Source: Acidobacteriota bacterium (GTDB lineage: Bacteria; Acidobacteriota; Polarisedimenticolia; Gp22-AA2). Taken from it: a DNA stretch of 11,519 bases. Both the position numbers and the translations under genes were made by a program. The notes under the pieces are model-generated. The model saw only the letters and a program-made list of their open reading frames with translations. It was not told the DNA's origin and made no database searches. The DNA is taken from contig JACQNT010000252.1 of the NCBI GenBank assembly GCA_016202915.1, positions 1 to 11,519 on the forward strand. The letters are read 5' to 3'. Shown here piece after piece: positions 1 to 8,342 of this stretch (position 1 is the stretch's first letter; each line of letters opens with the position of its first letter).

Positions 1-399
1 CGAGTCGAGGACCAGCCTGCCCCCGGTGCGGAGGACCAGGAACAGCGCGCTCGGCTGCTCCTCGTGGCTTCCCGCCCTCAGGCGGCGGTGCTCCCGGACC
101 TCGACCACGTCCTCCCAGGGGATGCGGCGGGGGCGCCGGCCGAGGCGGACCAGGAGGGCGTTGCGGTATTCGATTCCAGTCTCGTCGAGCACGTAGAGAT
201 CGGTCCAGACGCCGGCCAGGTTGACCAGGCTCAGGATCGCCAGCGCCAGGAGGACGCAGAAGCCCGCGGTCGGCCCGGAGGCCAGGAGCACGGAGATCGC
301 CCCGCCGCCGAAGACGAGAAAGCAGGCGCCGCCGAGGAGTTTCGTTCCCACGGTCCGGCGGTAGGCGCGGCCCGGCGCCGCCGGAGGCGCGGCGCTCAT
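1..399 (-). CDS. Membrane protein with PH-like C-terminal region (partial)
   Basis: The first 133 codons are visible; the frame stays open through position 1, so the C-terminus lies outside the window. After a short Ala/Pro-rich cytoplasmic start come two hydrophobic helices, about residues 20-41 and 44-65, separated by a tight turn. A polar, strand-rich stretch follows (TDLYVLDETGIEYRN, then an R-rich loop, then IPWEDVVEVREH). Paired helices followed by 'IPWEDVVEV' is the arrangement of bacterial PH-domain (bPH/YdbT-like) membrane proteins, whose function is mostly unknown. The ATG at 399 has no clear Shine-Dalgarno, and a GTG 16 codons in is an alternative start. The gene follows the HIT gene by 28 nt on the same strand, so it is probably in the murA-HIT operon. 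The open frame and membrane topology are clear; the PH assignment is inference. Confidence 0.7.
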   Translation of the reverse strand, partial: MSAAPPAAPGRAYRRTVGTKLLGGACFLVFGGGAISVLLASGPTAGFCVLLALAILSLVNLAGVWTDLYVLDETGIEYRNALLVRLGRRPRRIPWEDVVEVREHRRLRAGSHEEQPSALFLVLRTGGRLVLDS

Positions 400-427
400 G
401 CGGAGGGGACGGCGCGGCGGAGCGGCT

Positions 428-772
428 TCATCCGGGGGGCCAGGAGAAGCGGCGGCCGCCGAGGAGATGCAGGTGGATGTGGAACACCGACTGGCCGGCC
501 GCTTCCTGGCAGTTCGCGACGAGGCGGTATCCCTTGTCGTGCAGCCCCTTGTCCTTGGCCAGCTTGGTGGCCACCAGCATCATGTGCCCGAGCAGGCTCT
601 CCTCCTCCGCCCCGACGTCGTTCAGGGTGGCGAGGTGGCCCTTCGGGATGACGAGGGTGTGCGCCGGCGCCTGCGGGTTGATGTCCTCGAAGGCGACCAC
701 CTGCCGGTCCTCGTAGATGACCTTCGCCGGGATCTCCTTGCGTGCGATCTTGCAAAAGAGGCAGTCGGGCAT
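428..772 (-). CDS. HIT family (HinT-like) nucleotide hydrolase
   Basis: A 114-residue protein, the normal length for the Hint branch of the histidine-triad family. These enzymes hydrolyse nucleoside phosphoramidates and aminoacyl-adenylates in the cytoplasm. The diagnostic triad HIHLHLL lies at residues 98-104 and is followed by GGR and a C-terminal Trp, as in HinT. The middle histidine, H100, is the nucleophile by homology. The N-terminus has C4-x2-C7; with H46 and H98 the spacing fits the structural zinc site of zinc-containing HIT proteins. The motif 'AHTLVIPKGH' (37-46) is also typical. A strong GGAGG Shine-Dalgarno sits about 8 nt before the ATG. The gene starts 24 nt after murA stops, so it is very likely cotranscribed with murA. 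Family call is certain; the physiological substrate is unknown. Confidence 0.95.
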   Translation of the reverse strand: MPDCLFCKIARKEIPAKVIYEDRQVVAFEDINPQAPAHTLVIPKGHLATLNDVGAEEESLLGHMMLVATKLAKDKGLHDKGYRLVANCQEAAGQSVFHIHLHLLGGRRFSWPPG

Positions 773-796
773 GTCGGTTCCTCCTCGCCGGGCGGG

Positions 797-2053
797 CTAG
801 GCGCGGATCCTCTCCATCCGCGCGCCCAGTTCCTGGAACTTCCTCTCCACCTGCGCGTACCCCCGGTCGATGTGGTAGGCGCGGTCGATGATCGTCTCCC
901 CCGCGGCGGCCAGCCCGGCGACGATCAGGCAGGCGGAGGCGCGCAGGTCGCTCGCCATGACGGGAGCGCCCGAAAGGGGCGACGGCCCGGCGACGATGGC
1001 GGTCTGGCCGTGCACCACGATGCGCGCCCCCATCCGCCGCAGCTCGCCGACGTGCATGAAGCGGTTCTCGAAGACCGTCTCGGTCACGATCGACACGCCC
1101 TCCGCCCGCGTCATCAGCGCCATGTACTGCGCCTGCAGGTCGGTCGGGAACTCCGGGTAGGGCGAGGTGATGACGTTCACGGAACGGAGCGGTCCGTCGG
1201 GCCGCACCACGATCTCCTCCTCTCCCACCTCCAGCGCGACGCCGCACTCCTTGAGCTTGGCGAGGACGGCCCCGAGGTGCCGCGGCCGGCACCCCTCCAC
1301 GGTGATGCCGCTGCCGGTCGCGGCCGCGGCCATGAGGAACGTCCCGGTCTCGATCCGGTCCGGGATCACCTGGTGCTCCGCCCCGGTCAGGCGGCTGACG
1401 CCATCCACGACAATCGTCTCGGTGCCGGCCCCCTCCACCCCGGCGCCGCAGGCGTTCAGGAAGCGCCCCAGGTCGGTGACCTCCGGCTCGGTGGCGCAGT
1501 TCTTCATGACGGTCCGCCCCTCGGCCAGGACGGCGGCCATCATCAGATTCTCGGTCCCGGTGACCGTCTTCTTCTCGAAGGAGAACTCAGCCCCTTTCAG
1601 ACGACGGCAGGAGGCCACCACGTAGCCATGCTCGACGCCGATCGTGGCCCCCATCTTCCGGAGCGCCTCGATGTGCAGGTCGATCGGGCGCGCCCCGATG
1701 GCGCAGCCGCCCGGGAGCGACACCCTCGCCCGCCCTTGCCGCGCAAGCAGAGGGCCGAGAACCAGGATCGAGGCGCGCATCTGGCGGACTAGGTCGTACG
1801 GCGCCTGCGGCTCGCCCAGGTCGCCTCCCTCGGCGCGCAGGACGTCCCCCTCCACCACTAGTCCGCGGAGCCCCAGGTGGCGCAGGACCTTCGCCATGGT
1901 GGTCACGTCGCGCACGTCCGGGACGTTCCTCAGGGTGACCGTGCCGTCCACCAGAAGGGCCGCCGCCATCTCGGGAAGGACGGCGTTCTTCGCGCCGCTG
2001 ACGCGCACGCTGCCGCTCAGGCGGCAGGGGCCCTGGATGCGGATCCTGTCCAT
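797..2053 (-). CDS. murA: UDP-N-acetylglucosamine 1-carboxyvinyltransferase MurA
   Basis: The 418-residue product matches the usual MurA length. MurA transfers enolpyruvate from PEP to UDP-GlcNAc, the first committed step of peptidoglycan precursor synthesis, in the cytoplasm. Visible family residues are K22-N23 in 'SGAKNA', the active-site loop cysteine C117 in 'LPGGCAIGARP', D305 in 'YPEFPTDLQAQ', D369, and R397 in the 'HIDRGY' motif. The numbering nearly coincides with E. coli MurA. Because the loop residue is Cys and not Asp, the enzyme should be of the fosfomycin-sensitive type. The ATG at 2053 has no usable Shine-Dalgarno (a GGAG lies 1 nt away), but a perfect TATAAT lies 8 nt upstream, which suggests a leaderless transcript. 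The HIT gene follows after 24 nt. Confidence 0.98.
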   Translation of the reverse strand: MDRIRIQGPCRLSGSVRVSGAKNAVLPEMAAALLVDGTVTLRNVPDVRDVTTMAKVLRHLGLRGLVVEGDVLRAEGGDLGEPQAPYDLVRQMRASILVLGPLLARQGRARVSLPGGCAIGARPIDLHIEALRKMGATIGVEHGYVVASCRRLKGAEFSFEKKTVTGTENLMMAAVLAEGRTVMKNCATEPEVTDLGRFLNACGAGVEGAGTETIVVDGVSRLTGAEHQVIPDRIETGTFLMAAAATGSGITVEGCRPRHLGAVLAKLKECGVALEVGEEEIVVRPDGPLRSVNVITSPYPEFPTDLQAQYMALMTRAEGVSIVTETVFENRFMHVGELRRMGARIVVHGQTAIVAGPSPLSGAPVMASDLRASACLIVAGLAAAGETIIDRAYHIDRGYAQVERKFQELGARMERIRA

Positions 2054-2062
2054 GCTCCGGGA

Positions 2063-3925
<1,863 letters not shown>

Positions 3926-3973
3926 GATCTTCTTCCCGAGTCCCGCGCGTGGATCCTGCCGTTTGTGGCCCGG

Positions 3974-3979
3974 ATTATA
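3974..3979 (-). promoter_or_regulatory. -10 box (TATAAT) of the metallopeptidase gene
   Basis: An exact TATAAT on the minus strand, 48 nt before the chosen ATG at 3925, leaves a leader of about 40 nt containing a weak Shine-Dalgarno. It argues against the more upstream ATG at 3988, which lies before the box. No good -35 hexamer is visible. Confidence 0.6.
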
Positions 3980-4023
3980 TGCCCGCAATCACTCCGGCGC
4001 GCGTCCGGCGGCGCCTTTTCCCG

Positions 4024-4029
4024 TATAAT
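4024..4029 (+). promoter_or_regulatory. -10 box (TATAAT) of the FmdB-like gene
   Basis: An exact TATAAT on the plus strand, 59 nt before the GTG start at 4089. It lies back to back with the minus-strand box at 3974-3979, so this intergenic stretch is a divergent promoter region. No recognisable -35 element at 16-18 nt. Confidence 0.6.
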
Positions 4030-4077
4030 CCGCCTTCGCGCCCGCGGCCCGGACGCCGTCCGCGCGGGACGCAGCGT

Positions 4078-4083
4078 GGAGGG
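4078..4083 (+). promoter_or_regulatory. Shine-Dalgarno GGAGGG deciding a GTG start
   Basis: GGAGGG lies 5 nt before the GTG at 4089. It fixes that GTG as the start of the FmdB-like gene, whose N-terminus (MPLYEYEC) is the canonical family start. Confidence 0.85.
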
Positions 4084-4088
4084 ATCAG

Positions 4089-4421
4089 GTGCCGCTCTAT
4101 GAGTACGAATGCCAGAGCTGCCGCCATCGCTTCGAGCGGATCCAGAAGTTCAAGGGCCGTCCCGCCAGGAAGTGCCCGAAGTGCAAGAAGGGGAAGGTGA
4201 AGAAGCTGCCCTCGGCCCCGGCGGTGCAGTTCAAGGGGAGCGGCTGGTACATCACCGACTACCAGCGGAAGGGGGCCTCCTCGGCCCTGCCGGACCAGGG
4301 CGAAGGGGGGAAGGAGAAGGGGGAGAAGGAAGTCGGCAAGAAAGAGGCGGCGAAAGAGGCGGCGAAGGGAGCGACCGCCGGCAGCGCCGACTCCGCCAAG
4401 AAGACGGACAAGAAGGACTGA
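4089..4421 (+). CDS. FmdB-family zinc-ribbon protein
   Basis: A 110-residue protein starting with the family signature MPLYEYEC. The paired CxxC motifs C8-x2-C11 and C29-x2-C32 form a small zinc ribbon, followed by the conserved 'FKGSGWYITDY' segment (48-58). FmdB-type proteins (the CxxC_CxxC_SSSS family) are small putative regulatory zinc-ribbon proteins; the name comes from a regulator linked to amide and formamide metabolism, but most members have no assigned role. The C-terminal half, from about residue 63, is low-complexity and rich in Lys, Glu, Ala and Gly, probably disordered. The start is a GTG supported by a GGAGGG Shine-Dalgarno. The gene is monocistronic: divergent from the metallopeptidase and convergent with nlpC. 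Family certain, function unknown. Confidence 0.93.
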   Translation: MPLYEYECQSCRHRFERIQKFKGRPARKCPKCKKGKVKKLPSAPAVQFKGSGWYITDYQRKGASSALPDQGEGGKEKGEKEVGKKEAAKEAAKGATAGSADSAKKTDKKD

Positions 4422-4442
4422 AGGGTCCCGCCGCTCGAGGCA

Positions 4443-4461
4443 CGCCGCCCCCTCCGCGGCG
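4443..4461. terminator. GC hairpin between convergent genes
   Basis: A perfect inverted repeat, CGCCGC (4443-4448) and GCGGCG (4456-4461), with a 7-nt loop, lies in the 47-nt gap between the stops of the FmdB-like gene and the NlpC gene. No U-tract follows on either strand. It may be a bidirectional terminator or simply high-GC chance. Confidence 0.35.
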
Positions 4462-4468
4462 CCCGATC

Positions 4469-5452
4469 CTACTGGCCGCCTCTCCCCCTGAGGCGGCGCG
4501 CTCCACGATAGAGGCTCTCCCAGTACGGATCGTCCAGGCGATCCTTCCGGACTGTGGGGCTCCTGTAGGTGGTGGCGCTCACGAACTCCACGCCGTCCAG
4601 GGCGATGCCGACGTGCGTGATGCTCGCCCCGTCCGGACCGAAGAAGACCAGGTCGCCCGGACCGATCTCTGCGCGCTCGACGAGGGCGAGGTTCGGATCG
4701 GCGAACTGCAGATCGGCGTCGCGAGGCAGCAGGTAGCCGTGCAGACGGTAGACGATCTGGGCGAGGCCCGAGCAGTCGAGGCCGAACGGCGTGGTCCCTC
4801 CCCAGAGGTAGGGGAGCCCGAGGAAGCGCAGGGCGGTCGCGGCGGCGCCGTCCCGGCTGAAGACGGCGTCCCCGCCGGCGCGACCCGGGTGGCGCGGGCG
4901 CCGCGCGTCGCCGCTCTGCAGCCACCCTTCGCGTCCGTCGGGCAGGCGCACTCTCCGCCAGTCCTCCGTTTCCTCGAGGAGCTCCAGGCGGGCGAGAAGG
5001 GGCACGACGGCGATCGGCGACGCCGACGTGACGTCCGGGTCCCTGTAGATGTTGGCCATCAGGCTGGCGACCTCGAGCGCCGGGTCTCTCCCGGGATAGG
5101 CGGCGGCGCGGCCGGCCAGCCGCCGCAGGGCGCCGGATCGCGCCCAGCCGCGGTATCCATCGGGCGTTTCGATCAGGAACCAGCCCCGCGCGGCCTCCAG
5201 AATCCCGACGGTCGTGCCGAGGGTCGCCTGGCTGACGACGGGGGAGGCGGCGTCCGGTTTCTCGAACAGGTTGACCACGGGAGGGAGGACGACGGCGCGC
5301 TCCCGCTGGGTTGCCGGCGCGGCGCCTCGACCGCGCCCCGGCCGGCGGGCGACGCGGACCCGCAGCGCCGCGCGCCGCGCAGGGAGAAGGACGCGTCTCT
5401 CCGGGTGGGCTCCGAGGCGGGGGATGTTCCGCCGCCGGTCACGCGTCCCCAT
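4469..5452 (-). CDS. SH3-domain NlpC/P60 peptidoglycan endopeptidase
   Basis: A 327-residue protein with two bacterial SH3-like domains (about 54-107 and 128-182) and a C-terminal NlpC/P60 papain-like domain (about 200-320). This order is that of gamma-D-glutamyl-diaminopimelate endopeptidases such as YkfC, which cut peptidoglycan stem peptides. The catalytic Cys is C227 in 'GLDCSGL' and the His is H280 in 'ITHVGIAL'. The third triad position, 12 residues after H280 in YkfC and Spr, is S292 here ('FVSATT') instead of the usual His. The first 50 residues are Arg-rich, with no signal peptide or membrane helix, so export is unexplained. The start is supported by TAATG overlap with the galU stop and an AAGGGG Shine-Dalgarno, implying translational coupling. 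A later internal start would remove only the unusual N-terminus. Confidence 0.92.
   Translation of the reverse strand: MGTRDRRRNIPRLGAHPERRVLLPARRAALRVRVARRPGRGRGAAPATQRERAVVLPPVVNLFEKPDAASPVVSQATLGTTVGILEAARGWFLIETPDGYRGWARSGALRRLAGRAAAYPGRDPALEVASLMANIYRDPDVTSASPIAVVPLLARLELLEETEDWRRVRLPDGREGWLQSGDARRPRHPGRAGGDAVFSRDGAAATALRFLGLPYLWGGTTPFGLDCSGLAQIVYRLHGYLLPRDADLQFADPNLALVERAEIGPGDLVFFGPDGASITHVGIALDGVEFVSATTYRSPTVRKDRLDDPYWESLYRGARRLRGRGGQ
4475..4497. repeat. 8-bp perfect inverted repeat at the nlpC 3' end
   Basis: GCCGCCTC (4475-4482) and GAGGCGGC (4490-4497) are perfect reverse complements with a 7-nt C-rich loop. The repeat lies within the last codons of the NlpC gene and 54 nt beyond the FmdB-like stop, so it could terminate the FmdB-like transcript. 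No U-tract is seen. Confidence 0.4.
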
Positions 5453-6426
5453 TAAGACCGCTTCCCCTTGCGCGGTCGGCCGCCGCCCGGCCGCCGGCGC
5501 GCCGGCGGCGCGGGGCGATCGGGCCGGCCGGCGCGGCCCGGCGCGATGCCGTCCAGGTCGAGGTTCTTGAGGTAGGCGCGGAACGGCCCGCCGAGATCGG
5601 GGCGGCGCAGCGCGAACTCGACCGTGGCCTTGAGGAAGCCCAGCTTGTCCCCGGTGTCGTAGCGCTTGCCGCTGAAGCGGTAGGCGTAGATCGGCTGCCG
5701 GCGCAGCAGGGACCGCAGGGCGTCGGTGAGCTGGATCTCGCCGCCCCGTCCGGCCGCCGTCTTCTCGAGATGCGGGAAGATGTCGGGAGTCAGGATGTAC
5801 CGGCCGATGATGGCGAGATCGGAGGGCGCCTCATCGGGGGGAGGCTTCTCGACCAGGTCGGTGACGCGGTGCAGGCGATCGCCGGCGGGCTTCGCGGCGA
5901 CGATGCCGTAGTTGCCGGTGCGCGCCCTGCTCACTCTCTCGACGGCCACGAGGGAGCAGCGGTGCTTGCCGTAGATGTCGATCATCTGCCGCATCACCGG
6001 CACCGGGGACTCGATCACGTCGTCCCCCAGGAAGACGGCGAACGGCTCGTCCCCCACCAGCTCGCGGGCCATCAGGATCGCGTGGCCGAGGCCGAGCGGC
6101 TCCTTCTGCCTCACGTACGACACGTCGATCATGTCGGAGATGCCGCGCACCTCCTTCAGGAGGTCGGGCCTGGAGCGGCGCTCCAGGAGCTGCTCCAGCT
6201 CGTAGGCGACGTCGAAGTGGTTCTCGATCGCCGTCTTCCCCCGCCCCGTGACGATGATGATCGTGCGGATGCCCGAGGCGACCGCCTCCTCCACGACGTA
6301 CTGGATGATCGGCTTGTCGACCAGGGGCAGCATCTCCTTCGGCTGCGCCTTGGTCGCGGGGAGGAACCGGGTGCCCATCCCGGCCGCGGGGAAGACCGCC
6401 TTGCGGATGAGAGAGGGGCTCTTCAT
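5452..6426 (-). CDS. galU: UTP-glucose-1-phosphate uridylyltransferase GalU
   Basis: The enzyme makes UDP-glucose from UTP and glucose-1-phosphate, supplying glycosyl donors for surface polysaccharides and glycolipids. The 324-residue product opens with the nucleotidyltransferase signature 'FPAAGMGTRFLPATKAQPKE' (12-31). It also shows 'PLGLGHAI' (110-117), 'FLGDD' (132-136), 'VEKP' (192-195) and 'GEIQLTDAL' (229-237), all typical of bacterial GalU/GtaB. A basic Pro/Arg/Gly-rich tail of about 30 residues (from about 294) follows the catalytic fold and is probably disordered. The ATG at 6426 has no Shine-Dalgarno, but a TATAAT lies 11 nt upstream, which suggests a leaderless or nearly leaderless mRNA. 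The gene lies 12 nt after the SprT-like gene and shares a TAATG overlap with the NlpC gene. Confidence 0.97.
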   Translation of the reverse strand: MKSPSLIRKAVFPAAGMGTRFLPATKAQPKEMLPLVDKPIIQYVVEEAVASGIRTIIIVTGRGKTAIENHFDVAYELEQLLERRSRPDLLKEVRGISDMIDVSYVRQKEPLGLGHAILMARELVGDEPFAVFLGDDVIESPVPVMRQMIDIYGKHRCSLVAVERVSRARTGNYGIVAAKPAGDRLHRVTDLVEKPPPDEAPSDLAIIGRYILTPDIFPHLEKTAAGRGGEIQLTDALRSLLRRQPIYAYRFSGKRYDTGDKLGFLKATVEFALRRPDLGGPFRAYLKNLDLDGIAPGRAGRPDRPAPPARRRPGGGRPRKGKRS

Positions 6427-6437
6427 GGGCGGGAGAA

Positions 6438-6443
6438 ATTATA
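6438..6443 (-). promoter_or_regulatory. -10 box (TATAAT) of galU
   Basis: An exact TATAAT on the minus strand ends 11 nt before the galU ATG, implying a 5' leader of only a few nt. The TAA stop of the upstream SprT-like gene lies within and just after the box. No clear -35. Confidence 0.6.
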
Positions 6444-6957
6444 TTCCATCGGCGAGGAGCTGCTCCCTGAGGTGCCGAAGCCGCGCGTAGAAGCCGGCCG
6501 TGTGGAAGGACCGCGACAGGCGCAGCGCTTCGGCGTCGTGGTGGTGACAGAACTCGTGCAGCAGCGTGTTGAGGAAGGCGGACGGTCGCACCACGTCGCC
6601 GCGCGCGGGCGTCCGGTTGGGGATGCGGATCCGGCCGAGCGGCCTGCCGCCGCGCGCCCGGGACGGATCCTCGGCGGAGGGCCGGCGGCGGCGGTAGTCC
6701 CCCTGCAGGCTGAAGACGATCCGGCCGTCGCTGCGCCGGTGCGGCTGGTGCTCGTCCGGGACCACCAGTTCCGGGGCGGGGATCCCGGCCAGAACCGAGA
6801 GAACGGCGAGCAGCTCGGTCCCGATCACGCGCCGGCTGAGGGCGTCATGGACCGCCAGGAGACGGCGCGCCGCCGGGACGGCGGCGCCGGCGTCGGGGAC
6901 CGGCAGGGTCCGGATGCGGTTGCTCCGGAGGTATTCGGATCGGCGCGTCGCGGCCAT
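6439..6957 (-). CDS. SprT/WLM-like zinc metalloprotein
   Basis: A 172-residue protein. The zinc signature H134-E-F-C-H138 is followed by HHD, and 'SFHTAGFYARL' supplies a candidate third ligand, H152, 14 residues after H138. HExxH plus a downstream His before a Phe resembles SprT/WLM-type metallopeptidases, whose best-known members process DNA-protein crosslinks. Homology is only at motif level; the substrate here is unknown. The N-terminal half is Arg-rich, with 'RIRTLPVPDAG' and a central basic loop. An in-frame TGA just upstream fixes the first ATG at 6957. There is no good Shine-Dalgarno, but a weak TATAAT-like GATGAT (6966-6971) lies 8 nt before the start. The gene is divergent from serS across an 82-nt gap and 12 nt upstream of galU. 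Confidence 0.75.
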   Translation of the reverse strand: MAATRRSEYLRSNRIRTLPVPDAGAAVPAARRLLAVHDALSRRVIGTELLAVLSVLAGIPAPELVVPDEHQPHRRSDGRIVFSLQGDYRRRRPSAEDPSRARGGRPLGRIRIPNRTPARGDVVRPSAFLNTLLHEFCHHHDAEALRLSRSFHTAGFYARLRHLREQLLADGI

Positions 6958-7001
6958 GCCGTTCCATCATCGCACAGACCGGCGCCACCCGGGTACCGCC
7001 T

Positions 7002-7031
7002 TTGACACCCGGAAAACCACTGCATTAGACT
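7002..7031 (+). promoter_or_regulatory. sigma70-type promoter of serS
   Basis: A perfect -35 TTGACA (7002-7007), an 18-nt spacer and a -10 TAGACT (7026-7031, 4 of 6 matches) end 8 nt before the serS ATG at 7040. Transcription would start at or within a few nt of the start codon. It is the only promoter in the window with a consensus -35, and it has the weakest -10. Confidence 0.7.
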
Positions 7032-7039
7032 GCGCGGCG

Positions 7040-8320
7040 ATGCTCGACATGGTGTGGGTGCGGGAGAACCTCGCGGCCGTGGAGAAGGCGCTCCGCGACC
7101 GCGGGGCGCAGGCGTCCCTGGAGGACTTCCGCCGCCACGACGAGGCGCGCCGCGCGGCCCTGCGCGAGGTGGAGACCCTCAAGGCGCGGCGCAACAAGGT
7201 GTCCGAGGTGATCGCCGCCCTCAAGAAGGAGAAGAAGGACGCGGCGGAGCTGATCCGGGAGATGCGCGAGGCAGGGGACCGCATCAAGGATCTCGACGCG
7301 CGCGTGACGAAGGCGGAGGCGGCGCTCGGAGCGCTCCTGCTGACGATCCCGAACGTCCCGGACAGGAGCGTCCCGGTCGGGCGCACCCCTCAGGACAACG
7401 TCGAGATCCGCCGCTCGGGCAGCCCCCCGCGCTTCGATTTCGAGCCGCAGGCGCACTGGGACCTGGGGACGCGGCTGGGGATCCTCGACTTCGAGAGGGC
7501 CGCGAAGATCGCCGGCGCGCGCTTCGCCGTCTACACCGGGGCGGGGGCGCGGCTGGAGCGGACCCTCATCAACTTCATGCTCGACCTGCACACGCGGCAG
7601 AACGGCTACACCGAGGTGCTCCCGCCGTTCATGGTGAACGCGAAGTCGATGGCCGGCACCGGCAACCTGCCCAAGTTCGAGGACGATCTTTTCAAGATCG
7701 ACCGCACGGGCTACTATCTGATCCCGACCGCCGAGGTCCCCCTTACCAACCTGCACCGCGAGGAGATCCTGGACGGCGCCCGGCTGCCGATCTCCTACAC
7801 CGCCTACACGCCGTGCTTCCGGAGCGAGGCCGGGTCCTACGGCAAGGACGTCAAGGGGCTGATCCGCCAGCACCAGTTCAACAAGGTCGAGTTGGTGAAG
7901 TTCACACGTCCGGAGGACTCGCCGGCGGCGCTCGAGCGCCTGACCGCCGACGCCGAGACCGTTCTCAAAGCGCTGGGGCTGCCTTACCGGGTCGTGGCGC
8001 TGTGCACCGGCGACCTCGGCTTCGCCTCGGCGAAGACCTACGACCTCGAAGTGTGGCTGCCCTCCTTCGGCGCCTACCGCGAGATCTCCTCCTGCTCCAA
8101 CTGCGGCGACTTCCAGGCGCGCCGCGCGAGCATCCGCTTCCGCCGCGGCCCGACCGGCAGGACCGAATTCGCCCACACCCTGAACGGATCGGGCCTGGCC
8201 GTCGGCCGGACATTGGTCGCCATCCTGGAGAACTTCCAGCGCAAGGACGGCGGCGTCGCCATCCCCGAGGCGCTGCAGCCGTACTTCGGGGCGGCCGAGA
8301 TCGCCCCTCCGCGCGGCTAG
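7040..8320 (+). CDS. serS: Seryl-tRNA synthetase
   Basis: This class II synthetase charges tRNA-Ser with serine in the cytoplasm. The 426-residue product begins with the family N-terminus 'MLDMVWVREN', followed by a long antiparallel coiled-coil arm (about 28-100) that grips the tRNA-Ser variable arm. The catalytic domain shows 'TAEVPLTNLH' (230-239), the motif 2 region 'CFRSEAGSYGKDVKGLIRQ' and the motif 3 segment 'GLAVGRTLVAILENFQ'. The frame stays open further upstream, but the start is set by the family N-terminus and by the promoter at 7002-7031. No Shine-Dalgarno precedes the ATG, and the -10 box lies 8 nt away, so the mRNA is probably leaderless. A PAP2 gene follows after 22 nt. A tRNA-Ser lies 2.9 kb downstream. 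Confidence 0.98.
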   Translation: MLDMVWVRENLAAVEKALRDRGAQASLEDFRRHDEARRAALREVETLKARRNKVSEVIAALKKEKKDAAELIREMREAGDRIKDLDARVTKAEAALGALLLTIPNVPDRSVPVGRTPQDNVEIRRSGSPPRFDFEPQAHWDLGTRLGILDFERAAKIAGARFAVYTGAGARLERTLINFMLDLHTRQNGYTEVLPPFMVNAKSMAGTGNLPKFEDDLFKIDRTGYYLIPTAEVPLTNLHREEILDGARLPISYTAYTPCFRSEAGSYGKDVKGLIRQHQFNKVELVKFTRPEDSPAALERLTADAETVLKALGLPYRVVALCTGDLGFASAKTYDLEVWLPSFGAYREISSCSNCGDFQARRASIRFRRGPTGRTEFAHTLNGSGLAVGRTLVAILENFQRKDGGVAIPEALQPYFGAAEIAPPRG

Positions 8321-8342
8321 GCCCGCAGCGCGAGAGGACCGG

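Noticed and set aside
3926..3988. Earlier ATG for the metallopeptidase at 3988
   Set aside because: It would place the TATAAT inside the coding region and bury the signal peptide 21 residues deep.
5311..7005. A 564-codon plus-strand frame over nlpC, galU and the SprT-like gene
   Set aside because: It spans three well-supported minus-strand genes and has a low-complexity composition typical of antisense shadows.
6914..7039. N-terminal extension of SerRS upstream of the ATG at 7040
   Set aside because: It overlaps the divergent gene and the TTGACA promoter. The family N-terminus 'MLD..VREN' begins exactly at 7040.
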